Source: Romanomermis culicivorax
Lineage: Eukaryota > Nematoda > Enoplea > Mermithida > Mermithidae
Direction: 5' to 3'
Assembly (NCBI GenBank): GCA_963922205.1
Contig: CAWUHX010000005.1
Coordinates: 2,515,623 to 2,579,622 of the forward strand
Length of the DNA stretch: 64,000 nt
Shown: positions 1 to 11,728 of the stretch, one piece after another
Position numbering within the stretch: the first letter of the stretch is position 1
How the letters are laid out: every line of letters starts with the position of its first letter
The notes under the pieces: model-generated
The model's database searches: none
The model's input: only the letters and a program-made list of their open reading frames with translations
Told to the model about the DNA's origin: nothing
Program-made: the position numbers and the translations under genes

Positions 1-1
1 G

Positions 2-3000
2 AACCAGTCGCAACCTAGTTCGCATAACGTAATGGTGACAAGCCGTATGGATGTGGATGATGAAAGCGAGCAGAGTAGAAACAAATCTTCTAGTTTGGTT
101 CTCGGAAGTATTATTCACCTGGATAAGGTGACACCTCTAGAGAAGGTAAAGGAAGGAGATTTGGCTCATGTGAAGTATGGAAGGAAAGCAACGGACATAG
201 AGAGAAGGTTGTTGGAAAATTATCCGAAAACGGTTCCCTTCTACATAAATGTAGTTATCAAAGAAACGGCTACCAGAGCTTTAATTGATACAGGAGCTCA
301 GTGTACGGTCATGTCTTCTAAGCTCCTGAAAAGGGCATTAGACGTTGATCATACAGTGTACCCTCGTATCCTTAAAGTGACTGTAGCTGATGGAAAAGTT
401 GTGCATGCCTATGGGTATGTACCAGTTTGTATGAAGACTGAATTCGGAAGATTCCCAGTTAATGCTATAGTGTTGCCAGATGCAGGTGAGGACCTGATCT
501 TGGGCACAGATTTTTTAGCACACCCAGATTTAGGTGTGGTGATTGATTTCAAAAGGAATGCCATGACGATACAAGGCATTGAGAGAAAGATTGACGTAGT
601 TCAAGTTCCTTCTGTAACTACTGTGCAAATGGTAATGGAAGAAGTGACTAAAGTCAGTGTGGCGTCGACTGATTGCATAAATCAAATTGTTTATCCAAAA
701 GTTTGTCTACTAAAGACAACTGTTGCAATTGTTGCATGTAGTAAAACCTACATTCCATATGGAACAGATGTTTTGATGAAGGCAAAACTTTGGGATCAAC
801 ATGGAGATGCCACATTGAACGGAATTATTGTCGAATCAAAGGATTCTGAAAGGAAGTTCAGAATGGAGAAAGCGGTTGTAGACGGATCACAAGAGGAGTT
901 TGTAGTACTAATCTCCAATACCACAGGTTCTGGTTGTCGGTTTGAGAGAGATCAAATCATTGGCTATACAGAATCTATGCTTATTGAAGATGATGATACG
1001 TACAAGAAGGTGAAAGAAATGAAGAAGATAAAGGAGGAAAAAGAATATCAGACCTGCATGGTAAAGGAAGGAATGCCTGCATTATCAAAATCTGATTCTG
1101 TAGAGTTCTATACTTCACTATGCAAGATGATATCAAAGGCGAAAATATCGGAAGAGCAGAAGACGGAAGCTATAGAGTCTTTGTTGAAGTACAGAGATGT
1201 CTTTAGCTTGCCTGGTGATCCGGCTACTACAACCCCAGCTCTGACATGTAAGATAGATACAGGAGATGCAAGACCTGTAGCAAAGAGATATTACAGAGCT
1301 TCAATTAATAGTCGGCCAGGAGTAAGGCGACATATAAAGGAGATGTTGGATCAGGGAGTGATCGAGCCCTCGAAGTCACCGTGGGCTGCACCCTTGTTCC
1401 TGGTTGGAAAGAAAGATGGAACTACGAGACCAGTAGTTGATTTTAGAGGTATAAACGAAGTGACCAAGGATGATAAATATCCCATCCCGAGAATGGATGA
1501 CTATTTAGATTGCCTTGGAAGAGCTAAGTTCTATACGACTCTAGATTTGAAGTCAGGATATTGGCAGGTCCTGATGGAGGAGGAGAGCAAGGAGAAAACG
1601 GCTTTTATATGCCAAGAGGGCTTATTTCAGTTTAAAGTGATGCCGTTTGGGTTGAAGAACGCACCGGCTGAATTCCAAAGGATGATGGAGAGAATCCTTG
1701 GGGATTTGGTATGGAAAATTTGCCTAGTGTACATAGATGATATTATCATCTTCTCAAATACGTTCGAGGAACACTTAGAGAATTTGAAATTGGTGCTGGA
1801 AGCATTGAGGAAGGCAAAGTTGACTCTTAAGCCAGAGAAATGTGAATTTCTTCCCGAGAAGGTGCACTTTTTAGGACACATCTTGGACGCGAACGGAATT
1901 TCTCCGGATCCTAAGAAAGTCAAGGCGATAACGGAATTTCCATTCCCCGATTCTGTTAAGAAAATGCAAAGATTCCTAGGTATGCTACAATGGTGTAAGA
2001 AATTTATACCAGACCTAGCAGCACTAGCTGAACCCTTGTACAAATTAACGGGCAAGAAGGGAACATGGAATGTGACGGAGTTACATTACACAACTTTTGA
2101 GAAACTCAAAGTAGCATTGACCTCAGTACCTTTCTTAAGACATCCAATTTTAGATGGATCTGCACGATTCATTCTTCAAACGGATGCCAATGGAATTGCT
2201 CTGGGAGCAGTGTTATGTCAAGAGACTGACTTGGAACGTTGGGTAGTTGCCTACAATAGTCGGATATAGCGGGCAGAAGAAAGGAAATGGTGCGCCACTG
2301 AAAGAGAATGCTTAGCTGTGGTTTACGGCCTTAAAATTTATAAACATTATCTTTTGGGTCAAAAAGGCAGGATTCAAACTGACCACAAACCATTATTATC
2401 AATGAGGGTCAATACACAGACTAATGACAAACTCAAGAGGTGGTACCCATTCATTTGCCAGTTTAATCACAAGTTGGAGTACGTGCCTGGCAGACAGAAT
2501 GCCATGGCAGATTTTCTCTCCAGGAAGGAGGAACCGGATGAACAGAAAGAGAAGTTGCCACCAAAATGGGAGCTTATCTTTCAGAAAGAAGAAGTGAAAT
2601 CTCTTGCTGAAGACGAAGTCCTTAACCAAAACCACAAAGTTTTAGTGAAACAACTTCGGGAACTCAGAGGAGATGAAGTGGATGAGGCTGTAGGAGCCTT
2701 CACTCCGGTGAAGATGGCCACAGCTTCAGTGGCTTCAAACTATGGTGTTAGTGATGAAACTCAACTTAATATTTCTCCAGAATTTGATAATTATCGAACG
2801 CCTGAGAAATATGAAATTGAGGCGGTAGTCACTAGACAAATGGCAAAAAACTTGCAGCAGGAGGAAAAAGGACATCCTCCTGGGCAAGCAAAACCTGTAG
2901 AAGAGGTGAAGAGAATTTTTGAACCGAAGGAGAAGGAGTTTGAAGAAGCCCCAGAGATTGAAGATGGTAGACCGAAAGGGCTTATCTCAAACGCCTTGAT

Positions 3001-4294
3001 GTCAAAGTTGCAAGGAAAGGATAAAGATCTAAAAGTGATCTTCGAGAAACTAGGTGCTAATAGTGGCACCAAGTCTCAAAGTAACTTTTATATCGATCAA
3101 GGGATACTATATAGAGAGACTTTTGGCGAGGCAGAGGATCAAGTTGTTGTCCCCTCTGTTCTCAAAAAAGTTGTCCTGCATCAGTATCATGGAGCAGTGA
3201 TGATGACGCATCAAGGGTTTAAGAGAACCCTTGCTATTATTAAGAAGCGGTTCTGGTGGCCGAGCATCGAGAAGGATGTTCGGAGCTGGATCAGCTTTTG
3301 TCCGATATGTCAAATTGCGACTCCAGGAAAGGCTACAATTCCGCCATTGAATCCAATCATTCCTAGAGGACCATTTGACATAGTTTCTGTAGACATTGTG
3401 GGAATATCTCCCATGAGCGAGAAAAAACCGTATGTGATAGTATTTCAAGATTACTTTACAAAATGGGTGGAAGCAGAAATGATCCCGGATCAATCTGCTG
3501 TAACCATTGTGGACAGTTTTCTTCGAAATATTGTGTTCAGGCATGGAGCCCCGGTGAAATTGTTGAGTGATAATGGTTCATGCTTTACAGCTGATTTGAT
3601 GACGTCAGTCTGTAAATTGTTGGAGTGTCAGAAGATTTTCACAACTGCCTACCATCCACAAGGAAATGGAATGGTTGAAAGGTTTAACCAAACCTTGATC
3701 AAGCAGTTGCGAAAAGTTGCTATAGAGGATTCAGATAAGTGGGACAGATATTTGCAATCTGTCGTTTTTGCGTATAATGCCACACCTCATACCTCAAGGA
3801 GATGTTCTCCATTTGCCTTATTGAGAGGTCATGAGGCTAATTTTGGCATTAGTATTGGTGTTGCAAGAAATATAGTTCTGCCAATGAACTATGAGGCTTA
3901 TAAGCATATACTAACCGAAAGTTTAGTAGAAACTTATGAAGTCATTTCAGAGAATATCAGGAAGGCTGCGGAGAGCAGTAAAAAGTTTTTTGACCGTAAA
4001 GCAAAAGCTCATGATTATTCCGTCAATGATTGGGTTTTGCTGAAAGTCGATAAACAGAAAAAACTGGGTCTGCCGTGGCAAGGACCGTATGTTGTTACTG
4101 ATAATAGGAGATTATCAGAGAATGTGCTTGAAATCGCTCACTGGAGAGAGCCGCTGAAAAAGCAGGTGGTATCCGTGAGCAGGTTAAAGCACTTTCGCTA
4201 CGAGACCGGCAGATGGCTGCAGTCTAACGACGTTTCATCTAAGGACACGCAGTTTACTGTAGATTTGAAAATTGATAATTATAAACTGCGGTAG
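2..4294 (+). CDS. pol: Ty3/gypsy Pol polyprotein (protease, RT, RNase H, integrase), 5' end outside window, one internal stop
   Basis: The frame is open from the window edge, so the true start lies upstream. Domains in order: retropepsin with LIDTGA at about 285-302; RT with the YIDD catalytic box at 1730-1741; RNase H with QTDANG near 2180; HHCC zinc-binding integrase N-domain at about 3180-3320; integrase D,D,E core with Asp near 3390 and 3568 and Glu near 3676; and a GPY-type motif near 4080. A single in-frame TAG at 2267-2269 lies inside RNase H, and the same frame stays open for another 670 codons after it. No frameshift is seen. An acidic Glu/Lys-rich linker (about 2520-3000) separates RNase H and integrase. 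The copy looks young. It is certainly Ty3/gypsy; clade is not assigned. It probably belongs with the exonuclease-Gag gene downstream, but this is inference. Confidence 0.95.
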
Positions 4295-4760
4295 CGCGTA
4301 GCGCTGTTTTCGTGTGTGTGTGTGTGCATGTGAATACCCCCCCTATTTTTCGCCCCCAATCTTCTATTTAAGTACAAATTGTATTTAATTGTAATTATTT
4401 ATGTATTTATCACGTATTTATCGTGTATTTTTAAATTTTCCTCGCGTAAATCTTAAAATTTCTCAAAATTTTTGGTAAAAAACCACTCTTCGCAAAAATT
4501 CCAAATTCTTAAAATTTTTCGCGGCCTACATTTTAAATTTCCCCGAGTCCGATTAATTTCGGAGGAAATAGTTAGTTGTTGCCCCCCAATTCTGTGAATA
4601 TTCGAAGAATTGGGAAAACCGCTGAGTTTTAGAGTGAAAATAGACAAAAAGTAGCGAAAGCGGAAAATTTGTCGATTTTTCAGCTCATATTAAAAATTTT
4701 AAAAATTTTGCAAAAATTGATAGCGCTGAATTAGTAGAATTCGAGAAAGAAGCGGAAGGA
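4295..4760 (+). promoter_or_regulatory. Non-coding spacer between pol and the exonuclease gene, possible LTR/promoter
   Basis: This stretch follows the pol stop and ends at the ATG of the next gene. It contains a GT microsatellite at 4313-4328, a C-run, a TATA-like TATTTAAG at 4365-4372 and an AT-rich leader. An LTR is expected here if pol ends an LTR element, but no matching second copy is visible in the window and no clear polypurine tract precedes it, so LTR borders are not assigned. Confidence 0.4.
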
Positions 4761-7700
4761 ATGTCCAGGCCCCCCAATGGACGCCGGACGAAGCAGTATC
4801 TGGTCACGGACCCCCACGTGACCTACGGTCAGCCGCAGGTGCGGCAAAACAATCGGTATTTTTTAGTCGATGGTAAGCGACCTAAGTTTTTAAACTTAGT
4901 TATTTTAAAAATTAATTGGGCAAAGCAGGATGTCATAGCCCACGGGTGTCTAGACGAAGGCCTAGACAATTGTAAAAGTTTAGTGGGAACATATTTGTTC
5001 TGTCAACTTGAAAAAGTGTGGCAAAGCTGCCCGTAGCGCAAAATTTGGACTTTTTGCGAAACTACATCATTCCTCTACACACATAGCGAGTTGAATAAAT
5101 TCGTCTATGTGATGGGGAAGAAGTGGAGTGTAGCAACTAGTCGACTAGGGGTAGATAATTTCAAAATTATTTAAATTTTCAAATTCCATCTTAACTTAAT
5201 TTTCTATGAATTTCCACATTTTGGGTAAATTAGTAAATATATTTTCAAATTTCTTCTTGGAAATTCTTAATTTATTGGTTGGATAGGCCGTTTTGGGCGT
5301 TGGATTGAGACGGCATGCAGTCGATTGATGGAAGACGCAGGTGGTCTGTGCGTGTACTCCTGTATAAGGTAGAAGTCGGGGCCGCACTTGTGTTTAACTA
5401 TCTGCCAACACTAACCCAATATATGTGTGGTACCTTATTTTCCCCTGCTTGCAATTTTCTTTTCTTTTTTCCTATTTGTGCTTACTATCTGTGGTGAAGG
5501 TAGAATTTAACCGATGTTTGTCCGCTTTGGGAAAAATTTTCATTAAAAAGTTGTAAACATTTCGCCTGAATTTTTTAGACTACAATGTTAAACGCATTGT
5601 CAGAGTCGGCGAATTAGAACGATGGCTTGCCACGACGTTCGGGAGATTTCCGTTGGAACTGACGGAACCGAAATTGGTCGAGGTAGGTAAGGTGGCTGAG
5701 ATGATCGAAACCTTGAAAGACAGTAGGTTTCGAGGACAGCCAGTTATCGGTTTTGATACCGAAAAAGTTACTCAAGAGTACGTGAGTGAGGTTTTCGCGA
5801 CTTCTGGGGTTGATAACCCAAAAGGGAAGGAGTTCGTGAGAGTCATTAGCTTCTCGACGGTAACTGGAGACACCTTTGTTGTAGATACTACGACAATCAT
5901 GCCGAAGGAATGGACGCTCATTCATGAGCTCTTAGATTCGGACATGCTTCTGGTTGGATACAACTTGGTTACAGATCTGGTTGCCATCTGGAATGTTAAT
6001 GGCGCAGGTAGAAATCACCAGGATGTTGATCTGACAGCAGAGATCAAGTATAGAATTGCATCTTCGTATGGCCGTTATTATGACGTAGCCAAGGTAGGGG
6101 ATCAATTGAACGGAAGATTTTTGGCAGTGTCCAGGAAGTTGGGACTTTGCCCAGAAACATTTAAGCTGAAAGGGTTGTTCACGGAGCTTTATCTGGTGGA
6201 CGTTGGTTATTTCCAAATCGATTTCCGTCAGAGAGCGCAATGTGAATGATTCTGTAGGCACACGTTGACGCAGTTTGAAATCAGGTATTCAGCACTGGAC
6301 GCCTACTACTCATTGTTGGTTTTCTTAGCGTTTTTCCACTATGAGTTAGCTATGGAAGTCGAGGTCGGATTCCAGTATTTTCCGCATGATTTGATGAAAG
6401 CGGATCAAATCCAGATAATGGCGTACAGGTTGTACAGGTTTTTTAACATGATACATGGAGAGAATTTTCCGCAGACTTTTTGCGGAAGTCCAGAGGTAGA
6501 GGAGCCGCAGTCGTCGGCTATTTACCACGTAATGAGACAGGAAGCGTATGCCCGTATGGCTGCCCAAATGGACACCTCATTTGGAGGCTATGTGGAGTAC
6601 AGCTTCCCTCATTACGAGGCAAATCTGAAGAGAGGGAGAGACGTAAGTATACCTAAAGGTATTCATCCTGATTATACTGTTAAAGAAAAAAGTAAGAATG
6701 TAGACGGTAATGATACGGTAAGTGAGGATGAAGAGTTTGAAGAAGCTTTGTCGGAAAAGCAGATTAGAACTCGAATTACGAAGAAGGTGATAGATATGGT
6801 TAATCGAGGGAAGAGTTTCAGTAGACTCGATGAACCAGTATCTATGGTTTTGTACGAGAATTTCCTAAGGTATAGGAAAGAAACGAAGCAGTTGTTGGAG
6901 ATAACATCTCTGGAAGTTGATTACCACGAGTATGAACCAGTCAGAATATCGAATGGTAAAGACTCGTACATAAGACAACACTGGAGTATGGATATCGCTC
7001 CTTATTCTGAAATATTGATTGAGGACAATTTTAAGAATTTGGAGTCAGTGTGTAATAAAGTTCCGCTGACGTTTCATTTATTTTGGCCAGCTTGTAGAGA
7101 GGAGGGGGAAGAGTACCTTACCTCTCTCCTTGACCATAACTATTTGAGATCCTTTAGCCCTGAGGGAAAGGAACAACTCTTGAAGATGTTGTGGAGGGGA
7201 GATAGGTACGGTCAGTATTTATCGTTTTTGAACAGTCTTCCAGTAACAGAGGTGCATACGCCAACAAAGGGCGATGCAATTACATGTTGGGGAAATCGTT
7301 TCGGATTTCTGCCGATCCGATTTTGGCCCAAAACAAAATCATGGGAGCAAAGACTGGTAGATAAGAGGAAGCATTTGGCGGAGTGTCCGCAGTACAAAGA
7401 TAATCCGTACTGCTATCAGAGGTTTTACTTCCGTCAAATAGCTGTTTGAGTCCCAGGTTTGCGATACCCGATTGATATGGGCGAGGACGCAACGAAGGAG
7501 AACCAGAAAAAGAGCGTGTTAGCGTATCAACCGGATTACGTTCCAGGTTACGAACCGCCATTTTTTGAGCCGATATTGCCGTCCGATGCTCCAGGTTTCA
7601 CGATTACGCATATTGGCGATAAGGTTGTAGTGACGCCGACAGGTAAGCAGCCAGCAGTGCCGGTTACAGGCACTGAGGTAAGCACAACGGTGAGTCAGCA

Positions 7701-9420
7701 ATCTGGAGTTGATATGAGTAGTTTGGATCAGGTGCAGGGGATGCAGGCTGAGCCTGTTGCGGCGAAAGCACAGCAACAAGTGATACCTGCAGACCTCAAC
7801 ACCCCCATAGACTTGAATCAGGTAGGAGATGATTTAGAAGTGGCTAAGGAGGTCACTGTTGAATCATTGATACAGCCTGATCAAGAAGCACAGGTAACCT
7901 CTTTATTAGATCAGACAGAAAGTTTACTTTCTGGAATGGATGTTAGGGCAGAGCAGATGTTGGATGAAAGCAATCTCATAACGATTGCTGCAAGTCCAAC
8001 AATAGAGGAAATTGAAGCAAGGCTCAGGGAGCGAGCTGAAAAGAAAATTGAAAGGCAGAAGGAGATTTTCGCTAAACAGCTTGCGGAGCAGAAAGCGAGA
8101 TTAGATCAGCAGCAGAAGCAGCTGGAGCAGGTATTGGCTGGTTTCATGGCGCAGCGGACGCCTCTGGCAGCGCCTACAGTCGTGCAAGCTCCAGCCAAGC
8201 CACCTACTGCTTATCATATCCCGAAAGTACCGGTGCAACCTGCTAGTACGCAGGTCATCCAACCTGCGGTCAGCAAGGTTACGCCGACAGTTCAAGTAGT
8301 GCCCAGAGATCCAAGTATGGATGGTGGTATACCAGGTATGTATACTGCCGAAGAGGTTAGAAAGTTCAGAGCGGAAGGTCGTACGGACGATCAGATTAAA
8401 AGATTAGGAAGGAGAAAGTTAACCCGAAAGGCCAATAGGGCTAAGAAGAGAGAGGAAGGAGATGTTATTGAAATCAGTGATGGTGAAGGAGAACAGACAG
8501 GGAGCTCTACGTCTGTGGACTTGAAGTTTGCAGGATCTACAACTTTATTGACGGATTCAACCAAGTCCAAGACTGGAACTACACTGACGAGCCTGATGCC
8601 TGGAACCAAAAGTTCTACGAGTCAGGTGCAGTCGACAGTTGCTTCGGCTAAAGTACCTAGTAAATCGTCTGCATCTCAGGTAAGTGCAACGACGAAAAGT
8701 ACTTTGGCTAAGCCCGTGTCTAAGGTCGATAAGACTTCTCAGCAGGACCAGAGCAGCGCTTCAGGGAAAAAAGTTGTTTCTAAACCCTCTACGTCGGAAC
8801 CGACAAAATCGGTCAAGAGAAGTAGAGATAAGGAAGTAACTTTGGAGTACCTAAGTTCTGTTTTGAGAGACTACTGGGATGTCCATAAGAAGTTTCCCTT
8901 GGTGAAGGGAAGGATAGATTTTTCGACACCGGAGGTGATCGAATTCTTTGCTCAGGATATGCCAGATGATAACAGGAATCAAATCATCTGGGCATTGGTG
9001 AATAATGGAGTAGAGGAGCTTTAGGAGAACTACGGGGATCACTTTGATGTTCAGGGTGGTTTCCTGTATGATCATGTAAACGTTCCTGAGCCCATTTGGG
9101 AGTATATTTGGCTCAAGTTCATGCCAAATTGGTTTCATCATTTTGATGCGGAAATAGTAATGGCAGCCGTGAGATACTTATGTACCATGGTGTTGCTAAA
9201 GTTAGAACAACAGCAGTTAGGCCCGAGACATATTGGTGCAATTGATGCACGGGCCAAATCATTTGTCACAGAGAGGTATTATTCTATCTACCTGCGGGGA
9301 GAAGGTAGTACTGCATTCAGGGAAGCGTATGCCAACCGAATGCAGGAGCACCAACAAACTGCAGTGGATATGGCAGCAAAGAGAAGGTTGTTCGGACATG
9401 GTTCAGAAATTTTCTGGTAA
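4761..9420 (+). pseudogene. Spliced DEDDy 3'-5' exonuclease fused in frame to a Gag-like coiled-coil protein
   Basis: Exon 1 is 4761-4872 (ATG at 4761, donor GTAAGC at 4873). Exon 2 begins at 5579 after a T-rich acceptor, and joining restores one reading phase. The exonuclease domain shows Exo I FDTE (Asp 5755, Glu 5761), Exo II GYNLVTDL (Asp 5974) and Exo III YSALD (Tyr 6286, Asp 6298), the RNase D/WRN-like DEDDy pattern. The same frame continues to 9420, broken by TGA 6247, TGA 7447 and TAG 9022. The later part has a Pro/Gln-rich stretch, a coiled coil at about 7990-8150, a basic patch near 8400-8450, a Ser/Thr-rich linker and a helical Trp/Phe-rich block at 8830-9400. I see no CCHC knuckle. 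A second copy lies at 63290-63824. The Gag role is inferred from position and layout; a multicopy host gene is the alternative. Confidence 0.7.
4873..5578 (+). other. Intron in the exonuclease-Gag gene
   Basis: The donor is GTAAGC at 4873 and the acceptor TTTTTTAG ends at 5578. The exons join in phase (one base of the split codon from exon 1, two from exon 2). The second copy on the minus strand keeps the acceptor, TTTTTAG, at the same codon and phase (plus-strand position 63825), which supports a real ancestral intron. An AATAAA at about 5094 lies within it. Confidence 0.65.
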
Positions 9421-9895
9421 ATTCCAGAAGGCCGAGGATGAGGAGGGGCAACCCTTCAAGATTCCAATGTTAACGGAAAGACAACCTAGGGATGCATCCA
9501 GGACTAGGAGCCAGCACTCGCGACAATTGTCTCATTCGCAGGGTCGGCACCAGCCTGGAGTATTCAAATTACCGTATGCGAATCAACAGAGTCAAGGTAG
9601 GTCCAGTACCTCAGCTTCTGGAGTATCTTCCGTAAGTTCCACTCAGGGCACGTACCAGAGGGGAACTGGAGGGGGATATGGCCGAGGCTGGGGTCAGGGG
9701 CGGGGTCAAGGTAGACCCTTCAAAATGGTTAATCCGCAACCATATAGAGGTCAGGCGATGGGCGGACCCCCTCGTGTGGCCCAACCTCGAGGAGTTTTTG
9801 GGGGATTCCTCAGGGGTCATGGAGCTCGAGGTGGTCCCTACCCTCGCTGTGGTAGCTTCCAATACGGCGGTTATGGTGGCGGCGGGCAACAATAA
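9421..9895 (+). pseudogene. Arg/Gly-rich (RGG-type) C-terminal tail of the Gag-like protein, shifted frame
   Basis: The preceding frame stops at 9420, but an overlapping frame open from 9233 to 9895 carries on with Gln/Ser-rich sequence followed by dense Gly-Arg and Gly-Gly runs (for example GRGWGQGRGQGR near 9680-9715) and a final Gly/Tyr-rich stretch. RGG boxes bind RNA, so this may replace the zinc knuckles of usual Gag proteins (inference). It is either a single frameshift mutation near 9380-9420 or a programmed shift; I cannot tell which. Confidence 0.6.
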
Positions 9896-10271
9896 TTTCA
9901 TATAGCCGCATCACTTTTGGACCAAAATTCGTTATTTCGTACAAATTTTATTTCAAAAATACAAAAATACAAAAACACAAATAAAATACAAAATACAAAA
10001 AAAAATATATTATCTCGTTTTATTGTTGCTTTAAAATTTTAAAATCTTTTCTCGTTTCCGGTGCCCAAAAGTTGCCCGGCAAAATTCGTCTTTCCGTCCA
10101 TCTTATTTCGGGCATGTATAGCCCTCGTATTTTTCTCGTTTATTTTCAGGGCCTGAAAAAGATGAAGACGTGAAAATTTTATTCGCGTTTATAAAATTAT
10201 TTCGTAAGTAGATATTTGAAATATTTTATAGAAAATATTTTTTACTGAGTAGATTTGTATTGGATGGAGCG
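9896..10271 (+). other. AT-rich non-coding spacer with possible splice sites
   Basis: No ORF is supported here. There are A-rich runs with several AATAAAA/AAATAAA-like poly(A) signals at about 9965-10000, a pyrimidine-rich acceptor-like TTTATTTTCAG near 10140-10150 and a donor-like CGTAAGT at 10203. These would suit a spliced transcript leading to the small ORF at 10272, but this is only inference. Confidence 0.35.
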
Positions 10272-10973
10272 ATGTGGCGAGCGGCCGACCGGGGAGGAAG
10301 CGCACCTGGGGCACCTCATCACCCAGGTTGTAAAAACCAGGAAATGGGAGAAGAGGAACAGCGACGCCCCAGATCTAGGCACAGATCGAGGTCAAAGTCC
10401 AGGCCGAACTACGTTCGTGATCGTTTCCGGTAGCCTGAAAAGGAGTGCCCTGCCCAATGGATTGATCAAGGTCGCCGTCACCTGAAGGACCTGGTAGGGG
10501 CTGGATCACATCTTGGTGGGGGTAGCCCCAAAAATTTGTTTTCCGAGGGGAAAACTGTTATGCAGTCGGGGCCTCAGTATGAGACTCAGGCTGCAGAAAG
10601 GTTTTCACCTCCCGTTGGTCGGTTTTGAGGGCCGAGGGATGTTGAGGTGGTCTCAGGTGCACGTGTTCAGCTTCCGGCGTCGGTGCGCAGGCGGTTGGAC
10701 GCAGCAAAAAGTGGCGAAAAGAAAATGATAAATTTGCATAGGTTTATGCTGCCACTGTTTCGCGTTTTTGGTGTCTTTTTATTATTGTTAAAAAGATTAC
10801 TTTTTATGGAGCGTCGCCGCCATCGTCCTTATTATAATATTTTTGTTTATTATTTTTTATTGGCGTCGCCCTTCGTCACCCAATACACTTTGGACCTGTA
10901 TATGTATTGTTTTGTGAGCGTAGTGGAGGCAGTTTATAAGTATAGGAGTGGAGACTTGGGTAGGAGCTCCTGA
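10272..10973 (+). pseudogene. Small accessory ORF: Arg/Ser-rich N-terminal part, hydrophobic C-terminal part
   Basis: One frame runs from ATG 10272 to TGA at 10971-10973, broken only by TAG 10431 and TGA 10626. The first 50 codons are rich in Arg and Ser (SRHRSRSKSRP-like run near 10375-10405), resembling an SR domain. After about 10725 there are two hydrophobic stretches (about 10745-10810 and 10830-10925) that could span membranes. I do not recognise a family. It shares the higher G+C of the exonuclease-Gag gene and follows it by about 380 bases, so it may be an extra ORF of the same element. It could also be chance open sequence. Confidence 0.35.
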
Positions 10974-11728
10974 GGTACGTGCCAAGGTGTTCTGCCTGAG
11001 GTTTAGTGAGAGTTCTGGTGTATATCTGGTGAAACGTCTGGGAGAGTTTGGTGTTTTTTGTTGTTGTTAGCCTGTGGTTAGAACTGTTGCTTTATTGTGA
11101 CCCCACAGCAGCCTAACACTTGGACATGCAATTGGGAAAAAGTATCCTCCAAATTTTGAATATGCAGTAGCTGTTCCACTTCAACGAAAACCTGTTTTTT
11201 TTAAACATTCTAGAAATTTTCAAAGTCATATCAAATTTTTCTGCCCCACAAATAAGTGGTTCAACTACAGAACCATGTTTTATTATTGACACTATCACTG
11301 AAGCAAAAGAAATTTTCAATTTGAAGTGTTATGATCTGGTATATAGTATGGTTAAGAAACAGCCACTATCTGTTTCTACTGTAAGTCTTCTCAGTCTGGA
11401 AAATGAACCTTTAAATGTTGAAGGACCTTCAATAGCGAGATTTAATTTCAGAAAACATCTCCATTAGCCATTGCAAAGAAAAAGCAATGCCCAGCTCAGG
11501 CCACATAGAGGCTGAGGTGTATGCAGAGTTACCAAGAATTAGAGCTGCTCAGCCAGAGAGAGAGAAAAATGTTCACCAAGATACTTAACAGCTCCTTTTG
11601 AAAAACAAAAAGTAAAATAGAAAGGGTGCTCACCCATTTCAGGTGATTCTCCTCTCAGGGGAGACTTACACCCAAACACAAAATTTACCAATTATATACG
11701 TTATATACAATGCATGCATAGGCCAGCT
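10974..11728 (+). other. Unidentified transition region
   Basis: The higher-G+C segment ends at about 11.1 kb. At 11100-11470 short frames with protein-like character are seen on the plus strand (a GHAIGKK-containing stretch after an acceptor-like CCCCACAG, then a frame about 60 codons long). I cannot assign them. The GHAI start faintly resembles the beginning of the Env-like region at about 46130, which is too weak to call homology. Confidence 0.25.

Noticed and set aside
1627-3544. Minus-strand open frames of 78-145 codons opposite pol
   Set aside because: They mirror the strong plus-strand coding frame and contain no motif of their own.
6247-7449. TGA codons at 6247 and 7447 as selenocysteine
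   Set aside because: No catalytic role is expected at these positions, no SECIS-like element could be shown, and similar nonsense codons occur in neighbouring frames.
11100-11470. Possible Env-like 5' exon because of a GHAI start after a CCCCACAG acceptor
   Set aside because: Only four residues and a few hydrophobic positions agree with the Env-like region at 46130; no Cys pattern follows.
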